From assembly GCA_003280095.1 (NCBI GenBank), contig QCGA01000008.1, positions 1-50,272 of the forward strand: a stretch of DNA of 50,272 nucleotides, given 5' to 3'. Position numbers and translations under genes: made by a program. Positions 43,752-50,272 of this stretch are shown here, one piece after another (position 1 is the stretch's first letter; the number at the start of each line of letters is the position of its first letter). The notes beneath the pieces are model-generated. The model was not told where the DNA came from. It saw only the letters and a program-made list of their open reading frames with translations, and did no database searches. This DNA comes from Prochlorococcus sp. AG-363-O16 (GTDB lineage Bacteria > Cyanobacteriota > Cyanobacteriia > PCC-6307 > Cyanobiaceae).

Positions 43752-44660
43752 TCATGTTATAAGATTATCGAATATAGTTCCATGGAGCATATTTTTTGCT
43801 GAATAGAAAATTGGTCCTAATCTTAACAAGAGAAATCCACAAATTGATATAGACATAATCATATAGGCAAATATTGCATTATTCCTATTTCTAGCTACCT
43901 CTTTGAAACTATTGAAATAAGAGAATAACTCTCCTACCTTGATTAATAAGCTAATCAATAACAAGGATAACAAGGTAAGAATGCTAAGAGGTTTTTCTGC
44001 AAAAGATAGGGAATTCTCTAAACCTGTTCCAACTTTATCAATTAAAAAGCTCCCTGAGATCTTATAAAGAGCATAGATTGTCACGCACAAGATCAAATCC
44101 GAAATCCTATCAAGCAGGAAAAGAGATTTTATTCTCTTAGATAGATTCTGATCTACTCCATAAAGATTGTTCCTAACTAGATGAGAAAACAATCCAATGA
44201 GAACCCAAAACAAACAAATCTCAACTAAATTAAAACTACTTACAAGAAGAAGCATTGATGAAGTTAAGAGCCCCAGAAAGATAAAGAAACGAACATATCC
44301 ATTCTTCCTATACATTAAATTGTGAGAAAAAAACATAAGGAGAAGGGAAAATAGACTAATCAATATTAATGTAATAGACCCTAATCTATCGATGAGAAAA
44401 CCTATTTGCAAATTAAAATCCGAGAAACTAACATCCTTAACAAGAAGCAATTTATCTCCATCATCGAAATATTTCTTTTGTACCAAAAGTACAACACCGA
44501 TTGCAGCAGAGATTCCAACAGAAGTTGCCGACAAAAAATATACTGGTTTACTAAGTCGATTAACTGTACGATTAAAACTTATAAGCAGTAGTCCTATTAA
44601 ACTTGCAACGATTGAAGGAATTAGTGGTATTAACCACACTGGTTGCTCAACTGAGAACAT
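43752..44660 (-). CDS. Short NdhF/NuoL-like membrane protein (divergent or truncated)
   Basis: 302 aa with about eight hydrophobic segments. The N-terminal part follows the NdhF/ND5 order: FSVEQPVWLIPLIPSIVASLIG, then IGFLIDRLGSITLILISLFSLLLMFFSHNLM and NLVEICLFWVLIGLFSHLV. Genuine NdhF has FWELVGxCSY at that point, so the key Glu is Val here. The proton-channel Lys/His motifs of later helices (WLPDAMEGPTP type) are not recognisable. Normal NdhF is about 600-670 aa, so this has half the length. It may be a specialised paralogue or a degenerating gene; no homologue search was possible. Confidence 0.6.
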   Translation of the reverse strand: MFSVEQPVWLIPLIPSIVASLIGLLLISFNRTVNRLSKPVYFLSATSVGISAAIGVVLLVQKKYFDDGDKLLLVKDVSFSDFNLQIGFLIDRLGSITLILISLFSLLLMFFSHNLMYRKNGYVRFFIFLGLLTSSMLLLVSSFNLVEICLFWVLIGLFSHLVRNNLYGVDQNLSKRIKSLFLLDRISDLILCVTIYALYKISGSFLIDKVGTGLENSLSFAEKPLSILTLLSLLLISLLIKVGELFSYFNSFKEVARNRNNAIFAYMIMSISICGFLLLRLGPIFYSAKNMLHGTIFDNLIT

Positions 44661-44968
44661 TGGACAATTCTCCTTTTAGCAGGAATTGCTATTGGTTTTG
44701 AGATCACATTAAGCTCTAACACATAGAATAGACAAGGGTTTAATTGCATTAATTTGAAACTACCTAGAGAGGCTATATATCTGAAACTCCCTAATTTTCT
44801 TACATCACAGTAAAATGGGTGTGGAACCTCACGAATGGACCTCTTCTATAGGTGTAACAAAATTACCAAAAGCGCTGATTTCTATTACACCAACCAAACA
44901 ATCTCTACACTCTTCCCCTCTCTAAGCCCTAAGCTTTCTTTCAAGTTGACCTAAAGCCTTCTTTATCT
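44661..44968. other. Noncoding gap between the NdhF-like and 109-aa genes
   Basis: 308 bp, divergent promoters expected. It holds a spaced inverted repeat GGTGTAA (44851-44857) / TTACACC (44885-44891). A 36-codon frame starting at about 44816 (MGVEPHEWTSS) shows no coding signs. No RNA gene is recognised. Confidence 0.35.
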
Positions 44969-45298
44969 ATGTCAGAGCCCAAAGCTCTATATGTACTAAT
45001 AGCCCCAATTGGCCAGCTCACTGGGAATGGCCAACTACGTGAGACAATAAACGAGCGTCGAAACCGAAAAGGAAAAGGTGTTCCTTTCTGGTACCTTTCA
45101 CCTTCTCTCGTAAAAAAGTTCAAAATTCCTGGTGAAAATATAGAAGCAGTAGTTGCAGAAGATTTAACTGCCATTGACTGGCTAAAATTGAGATTTGGAG
45201 GTCAGCGATTGAATCTTTCGCTAAATATTGATGAGTTACACGAATTCGCAAATGAGCTTCCACCTCCACCAATTGTCAGAGATATAAGCAGTACTTAA
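44969..45298 (+). CDS. Conserved-type cyanobacterial protein, unknown function
   Basis: 109 aa, soluble alpha/beta protein with no signal peptide: ALYVLIAPIGQLTGNGQLRETINERRNRKGKGVPFWYL, then a second half with AIDWLKLRFGGQRLNLSLNIDELHEF and a Pro-rich end (ELPPPPIV). It precedes a ferredoxin gene on the same strand by 67 bp. No family is recognised. Confidence 0.65.
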   Translation: MSEPKALYVLIAPIGQLTGNGQLRETINERRNRKGKGVPFWYLSPSLVKKFKIPGENIEAVVAEDLTAIDWLKLRFGGQRLNLSLNIDELHEFANELPPPPIVRDISST

Positions 45299-45365
45299 TC
45301 AGTTAATTAAAGCTTATTAGTATCAATTCTCTCATCTGAAAGCCCTTAATCCAATCCAAAATCAT

Positions 45366-45731
45366 ATGAAACCATTTTACAAAGTTACTGTTCACTATCT
45401 ACAGGAAAATAAAACTTTTTCCTTAGATATACCTGAAGGTGAATATATTTTACGTTATTTCGAATCCAAAGGGATTCAATTACCCTTCTCTTGCAGAAAC
45501 GGATGCTGCACAACATGTGCGGTAAAGATTTTATCTGGAGAATTAGATCAAACTGATGGAATTGGTCTTTCCAAAGAAATGCGGGAGAAAGGTTATGGAC
45601 TGCTATGCATCGCAAAAGCAAAAGGTAATATAGAGGTTGAAACACAAAATGAAGATGAAGTTTATGAGATGCAATTCGGGAAACAATTTGGAAACATCAA
45701 ATCAAAAGCTGGAAACCCTTTTGATATGTGA
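45366..45731 (+). CDS. petF: Plant-type 2Fe-2S ferredoxin
   Basis: 121 aa. Cluster cysteines C43, C48, C51 and C81 give exactly the CX4CX2CX29C spacing of photosynthetic ferredoxins (SCRNGCCTTCAVK, then LLCIAKAK). A C-terminal extension of about 25 residues follows the core (EDEVYEMQFGKQFG). It carries electrons from PSI or to a dedicated reductase. An additional Cys47 sits within the motif. It is one of probably several ferredoxins, so the main PetF may be elsewhere. Confidence 0.88.
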   Translation: MKPFYKVTVHYLQENKTFSLDIPEGEYILRYFESKGIQLPFSCRNGCCTTCAVKILSGELDQTDGIGLSKEMREKGYGLLCIAKAKGNIEVETQNEDEVYEMQFGKQFGNIKSKAGNPFDM

Positions 45732-45878
45732 AATTTAGCAAAATACGTTACCTCTTAATAAAAAACAGAAACTTATGATTTGTAAAATCTACAATAAATA
45801 ATTCAAATTAAGAATAAAGATTAAGGTATTTTTAATGTCACATTTAATTTATATAAAGGAAGAAAAACCAAACCCTCT

Positions 45879-46940
45879 TTATCCATAACTAACAGAATTC
45901 GTCCTTTCCATTGGAAGGATAAATTGTTTAAACATCAAAGAAACAAACTTACCAAAAGCCAAAGGCTTAACCAGACCAGAACTCTCCCTCCAATTGCGGA
46001 AAGCAGCAAGAATTTCAACTCTCATTTCTAGAAACTTTCCATCCTCAAAGTTATAAACCCAAGGGAATGCATTTCGAGAAGTATTATTTGTTTGAATTAT
46101 TACTTCTTCGTCAAATAATTCGGGATCAATTCCCAAAAGTTGATAAAAATCGCCACGCTCACAGACTGTGAGCGTATGAGTAAGGAAAACTGTCCACAAG
46201 AAAAAACGACTAAGCATTTTACCGCGGAATCCTTTTGTCATCCCAGGCCAACAACGCATCATCATGCTAATGCAGTCACCATGACGGTTCTCGTCTTGAC
46301 ACCATGGCTCAAAGAAATCAAATAGGGGAGCGCATGCCTTGTCTGGATTAGCTTTAAGGTGCCTATTTATAAGAATATATCTCCAATATCCTATCTTCTC
46401 CGAAAGATATAGAGAGTATAGAACCCAACTAAGAGGGAAAAATGTTGCGGCCCTCTTTCTTCCCAGATTTGGCAAATCAACATTTATACCTTCTGCTTTT
46501 AAAGCTCTTCCTAAGAAACCTGCATGCCTCGCCTCATCTCTTGCCAAGAACTGGAAGAATTCCCCTAGTTCTTTTCTACCTGCCTTTTTAAATCGATTTG
46601 AGATTTCCTTAAATAATAAAAAACCAGAGAACTCAGAGACTACAGAACGTACAAGATAGCTCTCATAAACTGCCTTATCCTCAGGAGAAAGTTCCTGCAA
46701 ACGATCTAGAGAAGCTTTCCTATCAAAGTGCTTAAGGTTGTAGTCAGCCTCCATCTCCTTGAACATTGCCTCAAAATCCTCTCGGGCATTATCAAGGTCA
46801 GTTTTTGCCGCCTTTTCAAACTCGGTTGTATAAAAACGCGGTGTTAAAAGGTTTTCGTCAAGATGTGGAGGGAGTTCATTCCTTCCACTTCCTCTCATCG
46901 AAGGAGCGGTAGTAGCAGTAGCAGTAGCAGTAGCAGTCAT
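45879..46940 (-). CDS. acsF: Mg-protoporphyrin IX monomethyl ester oxidative cyclase (aerobic)
   Basis: 353 aa from ATG 46940; an in-frame upstream start at 46985 is less likely. Diiron ligands are in the family motifs FLARDEARHAGFL and CQDENRHGDCISMMM. It forms the isocyclic ring of chlorophyll using O2. The first residues are MTATATATATTAPS, encoded by a run of GTAGCA-type hexamers, an unusual low-complexity start. Confidence 0.95.
   Translation of the reverse strand: MTATATATATTAPSMRGSGRNELPPHLDENLLTPRFYTTEFEKAAKTDLDNAREDFEAMFKEMEADYNLKHFDRKASLDRLQELSPEDKAVYESYLVRSVVSEFSGFLLFKEISNRFKKAGRKELGEFFQFLARDEARHAGFLGRALKAEGINVDLPNLGRKRAATFFPLSWVLYSLYLSEKIGYWRYILINRHLKANPDKACAPLFDFFEPWCQDENRHGDCISMMMRCWPGMTKGFRGKMLSRFFLWTVFLTHTLTVCERGDFYQLLGIDPELFDEEVIIQTNNTSRNAFPWVYNFEDGKFLEMRVEILAAFRNWRESSGLVKPLAFGKFVSLMFKQFILPMERTNSVSYG
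46908..46938. repeat. Hexanucleotide microsatellite at the start of acsF
   Basis: About four copies of GTAGCA (TGCTAC on the coding strand) lie directly after the acsF ATG and encode alternating Thr-Ala. Copy-number change would add or remove two residues without shifting the frame. Confidence 0.8.
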
Positions 46941-47131
46941 TGCTTTATCCGACCGGTAAGTGATTCTAAGGCTTGACTCTGCCAATTTGATGCCTTTTCA
47001 ACTCAAAAGGCCTGGAAAAGCAACATTAATTCCACTACCCAAAAGTCCTAGGCTGTTCAAAAACATGGTCAGGACTAGATAGATTAATTCAATCTTCCTT
47101 AAACAACAATAGATTTAGCAACGCTTTTGAA

Positions 47132-47204
47132 TGGAGCCAAGCGGACTCGAACCGCTGACCCCCTGCATGCCATGCAGGTGCTCTACCAGCTGAGCTATGG
47201 CCCC
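47132..47204 (-). tRNA. trnA-GGC: tRNA-Ala (anticodon GGC)
   Basis: 73 nt. Acceptor GGGGCCA pairs with TGGCTCC (one G-U), the D arm is GCTC...GAGC, anticodon stem CCTGC/GCAGG has loop ATGGCAT (anticodon GGC), and the T arm is AGCGG-TTCGAGT-CCGCT. The discriminator is A; CCA is not encoded. It reads GCC/GCU alanine codons. No integrated element is seen beside it. Confidence 0.97.
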
Positions 47205-47260
47205 GTAAACGCCAAAATTGACTATTACAAGCGTGCCTGAAGAGCTTACACCGATAAGAA

Positions 47261-47884
47261 TCAAACCTGGCGCCAAACCGCCAAAAGCCTTCCCTGTACT
47301 TGTACTTGATCGGCCTCTAACTCAATGGGGGCATACGCACAATTTGCGGCTTCGAGACGAACTGAAGAACCATTTCGATGGAAATGTTTGAGCGTTGTTC
47401 CACTCCCTGGGACCAGAGCACTGACAACCGTTCCATTCTTAAGTCTGGATGGTTCTAAAACTGGTTCCATCAAAACAATATCTCCGTCGGCAATATGAGC
47501 ATCCACCATCGAATCCCCATTTACGGTTAGAGCAAATAGTCCTCTTGTCTCAAGCACAGGTGCAAAATCGAGACGTTCCTGAACATCATCAAAAGTTTCG
47601 ACTAATCCACCTGCTGCGACTGCTCCCAAGACAGGAATACCTGAGGCCAAATCACCAAGAAGTTGCAGTGTTCTCGCCTGACCTTCTTGCCACGTGATCC
47701 ATCCCTTCTGCTGAAGATGACGCAATCTGCTTTGAATTGGAGCTGGAGAACGCAGTCCCATTGCTTGCATCATTTGACGAATAGAAGGACTGTGATGATG
47801 AGTACCTATGTAATCAGCCAACCAGTCGTAAAGCTGCTGCTGTGCAGGCGTTAGAGGGTCGCCAGAAGAATCAATCACTGACAA
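47261..47884 (-). CDS. lexA: LexA-family SOS repressor/regulator
   Basis: 207 aa from TTG 47884 (a GTG two codons in is also possible). The N-terminal winged helix has SPSIRQMMQAMGLRSPAPIQSRLRHLQQKGWI. The Ala91-Gly92 cleavage site (VAAGG), catalytic Ser125 (GDSMVDA) and Lys166 (TLKHF) are all present, so self-cleavage should be possible. This differs from some cyanobacterial LexA proteins that lost these residues. It lies next to argF on the same strand. Confidence 0.93.
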   Translation of the reverse strand: MSVIDSSGDPLTPAQQQLYDWLADYIGTHHHSPSIRQMMQAMGLRSPAPIQSRLRHLQQKGWITWQEGQARTLQLLGDLASGIPVLGAVAAGGLVETFDDVQERLDFAPVLETRGLFALTVNGDSMVDAHIADGDIVLMEPVLEPSRLKNGTVVSALVPGSGTTLKHFHRNGSSVRLEAANCAYAPIELEADQVQVQGRLLAVWRQV

Positions 47885-47898
47885 TTCATTTGTTCGTC

Positions 47899-47912
47899 AA
47901 TACATTTGTACC
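47899..47912 (-). promoter_or_regulatory. Candidate LexA box upstream of lexA
   Basis: On the minus strand GGTACAAATGTATT fits the cyanobacterial LexA pattern RGTACNNNDGTWCB except for T in place of the last C. It ends 14 bp upstream of the lexA start, as expected for autoregulation. Confidence 0.5.
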
Positions 47913-47936
47913 TATATATTTTCGTAATTGCAAGGC

Positions 47937-48893
47937 TCAAAGGCCACCTAACAACGCTGCCAAGAGAGCCTGCTGAGCATGAAGTCGATTTTCCGCCTGA
48001 TCAAAAACCCGACTCGAATCGCCTTCTAATAATTCAGATGTAATCTCCTCTCCTCTATGAGCAGGAAGACAATGCAAAACAATTGCTTTGGAATCTGCCA
48101 TTTCAAATAAATCTTTGGTTAGACAAAAATCCCGAAAAATCATTTCTCTACTTTCCTGTTCCTGCTCCTGTCCCATTGAAGCCCATACATCTGTATAAAC
48201 CGCCTGCGCACCATTAACTGCTTCCAAAGGATCGTTCAAAACTTCAATTTTCGAACTATTACCAGCAATAGAACGTGATTTATTCAGTACATCAACCGAT
48301 GGCTCAAACCCTTTTGGAGTAGCAACTCGCACATTTACCTTAAGCAACGCTCCGCAAATCATTAATGAATGTGCGACATTATTTCCATCTCCTATGTATG
48401 ACAATGTCTGACCTTCTAACGAACCAAACTCTTCCTGCATGGTCAGAAAATCTGCCAAAGCCTGACAAGGGTGCTCTAAGTCAGTAAGTGCGTTTATAAC
48501 AGGAATAGTTGCCCAATAAGCATAGTCTTCTAGTTCTTTCTGAGCGAAAGTACGAACTGCCATAACATCACAAAAACGACTGAGTACTCGAGCAGTGTCT
48601 TGCAATGGCTCTCCTCTCCCTAACTGGGTGACCTGAGGGTTCAAATCAACGGTTTGCCCTCCAAGACGAGTCATCGCAACCTGAAAACTAACCCTGGTTC
48701 GAGTAGAAGCTTTGGTGAAAATTAGTCCGAGAACTCTATTTCCCAAATCAATTCTCCGTTGACCACTTTTTAACTGAGAGGCAAGCTCAAGCAACGCGAA
48801 AGTCTGATGAGAAGAGAGATCAGAAGAAGAGAGAAAATCTCTACCTTTCAGACAAGAAATTGCTGAGGCAACACCCATTTGAGTATTAGCCAT
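47937..48893 (-). CDS. argF: Ornithine carbamoyltransferase
   Basis: 318 aa. Carbamoyl-phosphate motif STRTR (FTKASTRTRVSF), HPCQALADFLTM, and the ornithine-binding motif HCLPAHRGEEI are intact. It makes citrulline in arginine synthesis. The start ATG at 48893 (MANTQMG) is 59 bp after ftsH on the same strand. Confidence 0.97.
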   Translation of the reverse strand: MANTQMGVASAISCLKGRDFLSSSDLSSHQTFALLELASQLKSGQRRIDLGNRVLGLIFTKASTRTRVSFQVAMTRLGGQTVDLNPQVTQLGRGEPLQDTARVLSRFCDVMAVRTFAQKELEDYAYWATIPVINALTDLEHPCQALADFLTMQEEFGSLEGQTLSYIGDGNNVAHSLMICGALLKVNVRVATPKGFEPSVDVLNKSRSIAGNSSKIEVLNDPLEAVNGAQAVYTDVWASMGQEQEQESREMIFRDFCLTKDLFEMADSKAIVLHCLPAHRGEEITSELLEGDSSRVFDQAENRLHAQQALLAALLGGL

Positions 48894-48952
48894 AAGAATG
48901 ATCCCAATGAAAATTTATTAGAGGACAATTAATCCTCAAAATTGCCTAAAAC

Positions 48953-50272
48953 CTAAGGTTTAGCAAGGCCGGAAGGCAAAACACTAGCTTCCAACATCTC
49001 TTTTAACTCATTACCTTCGATCACCTCTTTCTCAAGAATTTTTTGGGCAATAGTTTCAAGCAAAGAAAGGTTTTGACGAAGAATTAACAAAGCATTGTCA
49101 TGAGCAGTATCAACAAGAGTTCTAACTTCCTTATCAATAGCCTGAGCAGTTGCATCACTGACAACTCGACGAGGGTTGTTATTTCCTCCAAGGAAACGAC
49201 CTCCACCCTGCTTGTCATAAGCCAAGGGACCAAGAATTTCACTCATTCCATAAGTCCCTACCATTTGTTCAGCCAAGTCTGTTGCTCTCTGAAGATCGTT
49301 TGCTGCACCAGTTGTGATTTTGCCAAAAACAATCTCCTCCGCAGATCTTCCCCCAAGCAAAGTGGCAATTTGACCTTCCAAATCTTGTTTCGAATTAAGG
49401 AATCGCTCCTCAGTAGGGAGCTGCAATGTATAACCAAGTGCACTCATACCCCTAGGGACTATTGAGATTTTGGCAACCTTGCTACCACCTGGCATTAAAT
49501 GACCCACAATTGCATGTCCTACTTCGTGGTAGGCAACAACTTTTTTCTCATCAGCTTGCAAAACTCTACTTTTCTTTTCAAGACCAGCCACTACTCTCTC
49601 AATAGCCTCATTTAGATCCTTTTGCTCGACTTTATTGCGCTTACCGCGAGCAGCTAGCAAAGCTGCTTCGTTAACCATATTGGCCAAATCTGCGCCAGCG
49701 AAACCACTAGTTGCCTGAGCTATAAGCTCAAGATCAACACCGTCAGCAAGTTTTACTTTTTTTACGTAAATTTCAAGAATTGTCTTCCTTCCAGAAAGGT
49801 CTGGACGATCAACCAAAACCTGTCTATCAAAACGACCAGGTCTCAATAACGCTGCATCAAGCACTTCAGGCTGATTAGTAGCCGCCAAAACAATTACAGG
49901 TTTATCTGTTGAAGCGAAGCCATCCATCTCAGTTAGCAATTGATTAAGTGTCTGTTCGCGTTCATCATTTCCCCCCACAACACCCATTGATCCAGAGCGA
50001 CTCTTACCAATTGCATCCAGCTCGTCAATGAAAATTATGCAAGGAGCTTTGCTCTTTGCTTGTTCAAACAAATCTCTTACTCGTGCCGCACCAGCACCAA
50101 CAAAAAGTTCAACAAATTCAGATCCAGAAATAATAAAGAAGGGAACGCTTGCTTCTCCAGCAACAGCTTTAGAAAGCAAAGTCTTACCTGTTCCTGGAGG
50201 GCCAACTAGTAATACACCCTTAGGTATTCGGGCTCCAATTTCGGTATATCTTTCCGGAGTTTTAAGGAAGTC
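48953..50272 (-). CDS. ftsH: ATP-dependent zinc metalloprotease FtsH, C-terminal part (runs off the window)
   Basis: The frame is open to the window edge, so the N-terminal membrane anchor is outside. Visible are Walker A GPPGTGKT (about 50205-50185), Walker [12 protein letters not shown], the second region of homology RPGRFDRQ, and the zinc protease motif HEVGH in [13 protein letters not shown]. The protein ends [14 protein letters not shown]. FtsH degrades damaged thylakoid proteins such as D1. The internal ATG at 50179 is not the true start. Confidence 0.96.
   Translation of the reverse strand, partial: DFLKTPERYTEIGARIPKGVLLVGPPGTGKTLLSKAVAGEASVPFFIISGSEFVELFVGAGAARVRDLFEQAKSKAPCIIFIDELDAIGKSRSGSMGVVGGNDEREQTLNQLLTEMDGFASTDKPVIVLAATNQPEVLDAALLRPGRFDRQVLVDRPDLSGRKTILEIYVKKVKLADGVDLELIAQATSGFAGADLANMVNEAALLAARGKRNKVEQKDLNEAIERVVAGLEKKSRVLQADEKKVVAYHEVGHAIVGHLMPGGSKVAKISIVPRGMSALGYTLQLPTEERFLNSKQDLEGQIATLLGGRSAEEIVFGKITTGAANDLQRATDLAEQMVGTYGMSEILGPLAYDKQGGGRFLGGNNNPRRVVSDATAQAIDKEVRTLVDTAHDNALLILRQNLSLLETIAQKILEKEVIEGNELKEMLEASVLPSGLAKP

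Noticed and set aside
47132-47204. tRNA-Ala as an integration site for the island
   Set aside because: It is 35 kb from the integrase, and no repeat of the tRNA 3' end was seen near the island.
1-50272. CRISPR arrays or transposase-bearing insertion sequences
   Set aside because: No regularly spaced repeats and no transposase-like proteins were found; the only recombinase is the phage-type integrase.

Overview
The window is a chromosomal segment of a marine picocyanobacterium. It carries psbD/psbC, ycf4, ycf39, petM, acsF, a high-light-inducible (Hli) protein, NTRC and both 2Fe-2S ferredoxin types. Intergenic spaces are short and most of the sequence is A+T rich. A low-light-type Prochlorococcus, or a close relative, is the best guess; this rests on gene content and composition, not on a marker gene.

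Layout. 1-5037: a zinc-acquisition block, with a partial CobW-type GTPase, the ABC permease ZnuB, the regulator Zur, the ATPase ZnuC, the binding protein ZnuA and an outer-membrane-like protein with a His/Asp-rich loop. Two Zur-box-like palindromes sit at the likely control points. 5219-5407: a small secreted protein. 5478-11709: a phage-derived island read entirely on the minus strand, with a tyrosine integrase, a 64-aa protein, a full-length T7-type single-subunit RNA polymerase and three unrecognised proteins (272, 58 and 52 aa). Its noncoding parts hold several strong inverted repeats, and an att-like site lies beside the integrase start. 11737-25642: housekeeping genes (ychF, an efflux adaptor, polA, cysS, an NSS-type symporter, dxr, a thioredoxin-like ferredoxin, a YheT-type hydrolase and the pntA1-pntA2-pntB transhydrogenase operon). 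25771-34805: a conserved hypothetical gene, an SF2 helicase-like gene whose open frame lacks a standard start, NTRC, infA, ycf39, petM, a hydrolase, ilvH, a lipoprotein cyclophilin and ycf4. 34980-37401: psbD-psbC with overlapping frames. 37565-46940: maf, an Npun_F0494-type gene, cobQ, two ferredoxins, a decayed family-2 glycosyltransferase, a HIT protein, a PfkB kinase, hli, a short NdhF-like protein and acsF. 47132-50272: tRNA-Ala(GGC), lexA, argF and the 3' part of ftsH.

Most interesting region: the island at 5.4-11.7 kb keeps the integrase plus RNA polymerase early module known from T7-like cyanophages. No replication, packaging or structural genes are seen. The polymerase retains its catalytic residues but has Asn in place of the near-invariant Gly after the motif-B Tyr. 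The RNA-level hairpins, a perfect 12-bp palindrome and the att-like inverted repeats suggest an organised, regulated unit rather than random debris. That last step is inference.
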